A DNA stretch of 16,521 nucleotides. Origin: a bacterium. GTDB lineage: Bacteria; Margulisbacteria; Marinamargulisbacteria; JAAEMD01. Location: the NCBI GenBank assembly GCA_024225875.1, contig JAAEMD010000066.1, forward strand, positions 1 through 16,521, written 5' to 3'. The translations under genes were made by a program, and so were the position numbers. Of this stretch, positions 13,980 to 16,521 are shown in pieces (within the stretch, counting starts at the first letter, position 1; the number at the start of each line of letters is the position of its first letter). Below the pieces are notes generated by a model. That model made no database searches. It worked only from the letters and a program-made list of their open reading frames with translations, and was not told the DNA's origin.

Positions 13980-15315
13980 ATCGACCATATTTCTGCTGAC
14001 ACTTCACATCCTTACTCTACCCTGTTTTTCATCAGACAAATTAATTCTTTATCCTGGCAACCCATCATTTCTAAAGTACAGCTATAAAAACAGAAATATT
14101 ATTAACAAAAAAATCAGATTAACTAATATGCCTTATGGTATAGTTGCTGACTCTATTTATATTATCAAACCAAAGTTCAAATCCTGGTCCTATTCATATG
14201 ATTTAAATAATATTAATGACTTTTTTAATAAAATAAGAGGTCAGTCAGTCAGGGTCAATAAAAGTAAAAACAGCTCTGTATTAAATTTATTATATCAGGA
14301 CAATGATTATCAGATACTGGGCAAAGCTAAAAACAGAGATCTTATTATCAATAGTAAAAAACAGAACCTCTACCTTAAAAATAAAAATATATCTATTAAG
14401 CCTGTCTTGACATTATTACTAAACAAACCCGAAAAAAAAAGAGCTGATGTTATATTATCCTGCTTTATAGATACAATGAGCTCTGACATAAATTATAAAG
14501 GTACTATCAATGATAGAAAAAACCTGCTTAGCCTGACTCCTTATGTGTGGATAACAAATAATTCCGGCATGGAATTTAAAAATATTAAAATCGAAGTTAC
14601 TGGCGGCAAGCCACAAATAATTCCTTACATTCATCAGCAGGATTCATCTCATCACTTATATGCCAGACAAGCAGCTGCACATCAAAATAAAGCAGTAAAA
14701 GAAGACGAATATTACAGTTATAAAACCAGTGGGTCACATACACTAAAAAATGGGGCTGTTACTGTACTGCCCTTATTCAGAACACTAGATCTTAAAACAG
14801 AAAAAATATATCGATATACAGCCCCTGCATTGCCCTGGCATATTAAGGATCAAAGCAAAAAAACTCAGCTGGACATAGTGCTGCGATTCAAAAACTTATC
14901 TCAAAAACCACTGCCCGCAGGAAAGTTAAGCATATACTCGACTAACGGAATCTTTCTTGGAGAAGATATCATTTCATCTATCTCCCATAATGAAACAAAA
15001 GAGATTATCTACGGGAAGAAGTTCGATCTTAAAGGAAAAAAGTTCTGTATGGGTATAACTGAGAATCCGGATAATCAGCTGCGTAATTCCAAAATAATAG
15101 AAAGTGATTTTATTATTACAATCGAAAATTATTCTGATAAGTTCATTACAGCAGAAATCGTTGATCTACTTCCGGATAAAGACTGGCAAATAAAAACAAT
15201 ATCCAGCCCTTACACACTGGTTTCTGCCGGTAAAATAAGAATGAATCTAAAACTGGGCCCCAACACAGATCACCAGATAAAATATACAGCTACAAAAAGA
15301 GTATTCCATAAATAA
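13963..15315 (+). CDS. exported DUF4139 domain protein (TTG start)
   Basis: The 450-residue protein is read from TTG 13963 behind a very strong ribosome binding site. Residues 1-23 form a signal peptide (STIFLLTLHILTLPCFS). The N-terminal part, with LTNMPYGIVADSIYI near 55 and later a WSYSYDL segment, resembles the strand-rich start of DUF4139 proteins. The C-terminal half carries the recognisable DUF4139 core: RFKNLSQKPLPAGKLSIYSTNG, FLGEDIISSISHNETKEI, and a final beta domain (ESDFIITIENYSDKFITAEI ... LKLGPNTDHQIKYT). Function of the family is not established; bacterial members are secreted or surface proteins. It is rich in Asn and Lys. It overlaps trpF by 17 bases and precedes a membrane glycosyltransferase, so its place in a biosynthetic operon may reflect an envelope role. 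Confidence 0.8.
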   Translation: MQKIYKSTIFLLTLHILTLPCFSSDKLILYPGNPSFLKYSYKNRNIINKKIRLTNMPYGIVADSIYIIKPKFKSWSYSYDLNNINDFFNKIRGQSVRVNKSKNSSVLNLLYQDNDYQILGKAKNRDLIINSKKQNLYLKNKNISIKPVLTLLLNKPEKKRADVILSCFIDTMSSDINYKGTINDRKNLLSLTPYVWITNNSGMEFKNIKIEVTGGKPQIIPYIHQQDSSHHLYARQAAAHQNKAVKEDEYYSYKTSGSHTLKNGAVTVLPLFRTLDLKTEKIYRYTAPALPWHIKDQSKKTQLDIVLRFKNLSQKPLPAGKLSIYSTNGIFLGEDIISSISHNETKEIIYGKKFDLKGKKFCMGITENPDNQLRNSKIIESDFIITIENYSDKFITAEIVDLLPDKDWQIKTISSPYTLVSAGKIRMNLKLGPNTDHQIKYTATKRVFHK

Positions 15316-15349
15316 AAGATATCAAAGGTGCTGACAAATACATATTGAT

Positions 15350-16521
15350 ATGATCCTGCTGAAATATAAAAATACCCTGGCAGATAAACTTATAGTCCCT
15401 GTATTTTTCATCATATTTTTCTCTATTGGAACATTTATATTTAACGATTATGGTATATCCTGGGATGAGCCATTTCAAAGAAACCTTGGAAAAATGACTT
15501 ATGATTATATTTTCCATAATGATGAAACGCTGCTTTCTCATCGTGAACGATTTCATGGCCAGATATTAGAAGCCGGACTGTATCTACTGGAAAAAATCAG
15601 CTTTACCAGTAGTACAAGACAAGTATATCTAACCAGGCATTTTGCAAATTTCTGCATATTTTTTTCAGGCTGCCTGTTCTTTTACCTGTTATGCAAAAAA
15701 CAGTTCAAATCCAGAAGAACCGCACTGATGGGCGTGCTGTTCCTAATACTCAGCCCCCGCATCTTTGCTCATGCTTTTTATAATTCTAAAGATATCCCTT
15801 TTATGTCTATTTTTATTATCAGCATGTATACATTATGCCTTTATATGGAAAATAAAAGTTTTAAAACAGCAGCCATACATGCTCTCATCTGCGCTCTACT
15901 TACTGCAACCAGAGTTCTGGGACTGCTTGTACCATTTTTTACCGGTCTTTTAATCTGCCTGGAAATTGCATTTAAGAAAAAGAGTTCTGAAAATTATTTT
16001 TTCAAAAAAACTCTCTTCACTCTCTGCTCTTTTACAGGCATATATGTTATATCTACTATAATCTTCTGGCCAGTACTATGGAAATCTCCATTTTTTCAGT
16101 TTTTCAGTGCTTTAAAACATATGAGCAATTATCCATGGACTGGAACCATGCTTTATATGGGCAGCTTTATTAAAAGTACAGAACTGCCATGGCACTATAT
16201 ACCTGTATGGATTACATTAACAACCCCGCCTTTGTACTTATTATTTTTCATTACAGGGTCTGCCAGTTTTTTTATACCTGGCAAATATAAAAACAACAGT
16301 AATATACTTAATGATCTTGCAACAGCTTTATGGATCATTACACCTGTTTTAACAATAATAGTACTTAATTCTGTTATATATGATGCCTGGCGTCACTTAT
16401 TTTTCATCTATCCTGCAATTATATTATTAACATTAAAAGGCTTTTACATTACAAATAACTTTATAAAAAATCATTTTCTAACTACTAAAAAAAAGAGATT
16501 AATAAAAAATATTTTATATAT
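15350..16521 (+). CDS. GT-C membrane glycosyltransferase, GT39/ArnT-like (partial, runs off window)
   Basis: An uninterrupted frame from ATG 15350 continues through the right edge (390 complete codons plus two bases), so the C-terminus is missing. It encodes a polytopic membrane protein with hydrophobic helices near 14-31, 98-115, 125-140, 150-163, 174-208, 225-245 and more. The first large loop begins G35-I-S-W-D-E40-P, the acidic motif expected in GT-C enzymes that use polyprenyl-phosphate-linked sugars. NSKDIPF (145-151) and YDAWRHLFFIYP near residues 344-355 are typical of this dolichyl-phosphate-mannosyl/ArnT-like group. It probably glycosylates a lipid or protein at the outer face of the inner membrane; donor and acceptor are unknown. 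AAAGGTG (15324-15330) lies 19 bases before the ATG, longer than ideal, so the start is moderately sure. It begins 34 bp after the DUF4139 gene. Confidence 0.85.
   Translation, partial: MILLKYKNTLADKLIVPVFFIIFFSIGTFIFNDYGISWDEPFQRNLGKMTYDYIFHNDETLLSHRERFHGQILEAGLYLLEKISFTSSTRQVYLTRHFANFCIFFSGCLFFYLLCKKQFKSRRTALMGVLFLILSPRIFAHAFYNSKDIPFMSIFIISMYTLCLYMENKSFKTAAIHALICALLTATRVLGLLVPFFTGLLICLEIAFKKKSSENYFFKKTLFTLCSFTGIYVISTIIFWPVLWKSPFFQFFSALKHMSNYPWTGTMLYMGSFIKSTELPWHYIPVWITLTTPPLYLLFFITGSASFFIPGKYKNNSNILNDLATALWIITPVLTIIVLNSVIYDAWRHLFFIYPAIILLTLKGFYITNNFIKNHFLTTKKKRLIKNILY

Noticed and set aside
15765..15953. 62-codon plus-strand frame near the right edge
   Set aside because: It is out of frame inside the uninterrupted glycosyltransferase reading frame that begins at 15350.
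1..16521. CRISPR array, tRNA, rRNA, prophage or toxin-antitoxin module
   Set aside because: I saw no regularly spaced direct repeats, no cloverleaf-like or ribosomal sequence, no phage structural or integrase gene and no recognisable toxin pair on either strand.

Overview
The window is AT-rich DNA (roughly one third G+C where I counted) from a Gram-negative (diderm) bacterium. That reading rests on several predicted exported proteins, a small outer-membrane barrel and periplasmic enzymes. Most genes are closely packed, with stop/start overlaps and TTG or ATG starts behind Shine-Dalgarno sites. I cannot assign a phylum with confidence. A free-living or host-associated anaerobe such as a spirochaete is one possibility, but this is only an impression from the gene content (PepF, DUF4139, GT-C glycosyltransferase, stand-alone ATPase-fold regulator).

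Layout. 1-2.6 kb is a sparse accessory-looking stretch: an unrecognised Asn/Lys/Ser-rich protein, a 5'-truncated remnant of a glutamate-receptor-like ligand-gated channel, and a stand-alone histidine-kinase-like ATPase-fold protein. 2.6-4.6 kb (minus strand) carries a DAACS-family amino-acid/dicarboxylate symporter followed by a YgjP/SprT-like zinc peptidase. 4.6-5.3 kb is gene-free. 5.3-7.8 kb (plus) is an operon of an exported type II asparaginase homologue lacking its nucleophile, a DUF1007 metal-binding protein and a NicO-family nickel/cobalt-type transporter. 8.1-10.6 kb carries oligoendopeptidase F overlapping a NodB-type polysaccharide deacetylase. A 58-aa gene stands alone at 10.7 kb. 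From 11.0 kb to the right edge runs one compact operon: outer-membrane protein, serine acetyltransferase (cysE), trpC, trpF, an exported DUF4139 protein and a GT-C membrane glycosyltransferase that runs off the window.

Four copies of a ~116-bp MITE-like inverted-repeat element punctuate the first 8 kb: one at the left edge (cut by the window), one complete at 5082-5197, and two half copies at 2595-2639 and 7890-7958. The two halves are in opposite orientation and are complementary: joined together they rebuild one element almost exactly. The simplest reading is that about 5.3 kb (2640-7958) was inverted by a break inside a copy of the element, and that the break also created the present stop codon of the YgjP-like gene. 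The right end of the element carries a CGGACA-N17-TATA pattern that could act as an outward promoter toward the genes at 122 and 5261.

I see no tRNA, rRNA, CRISPR array, intact transposase or convincing rho-independent terminator.
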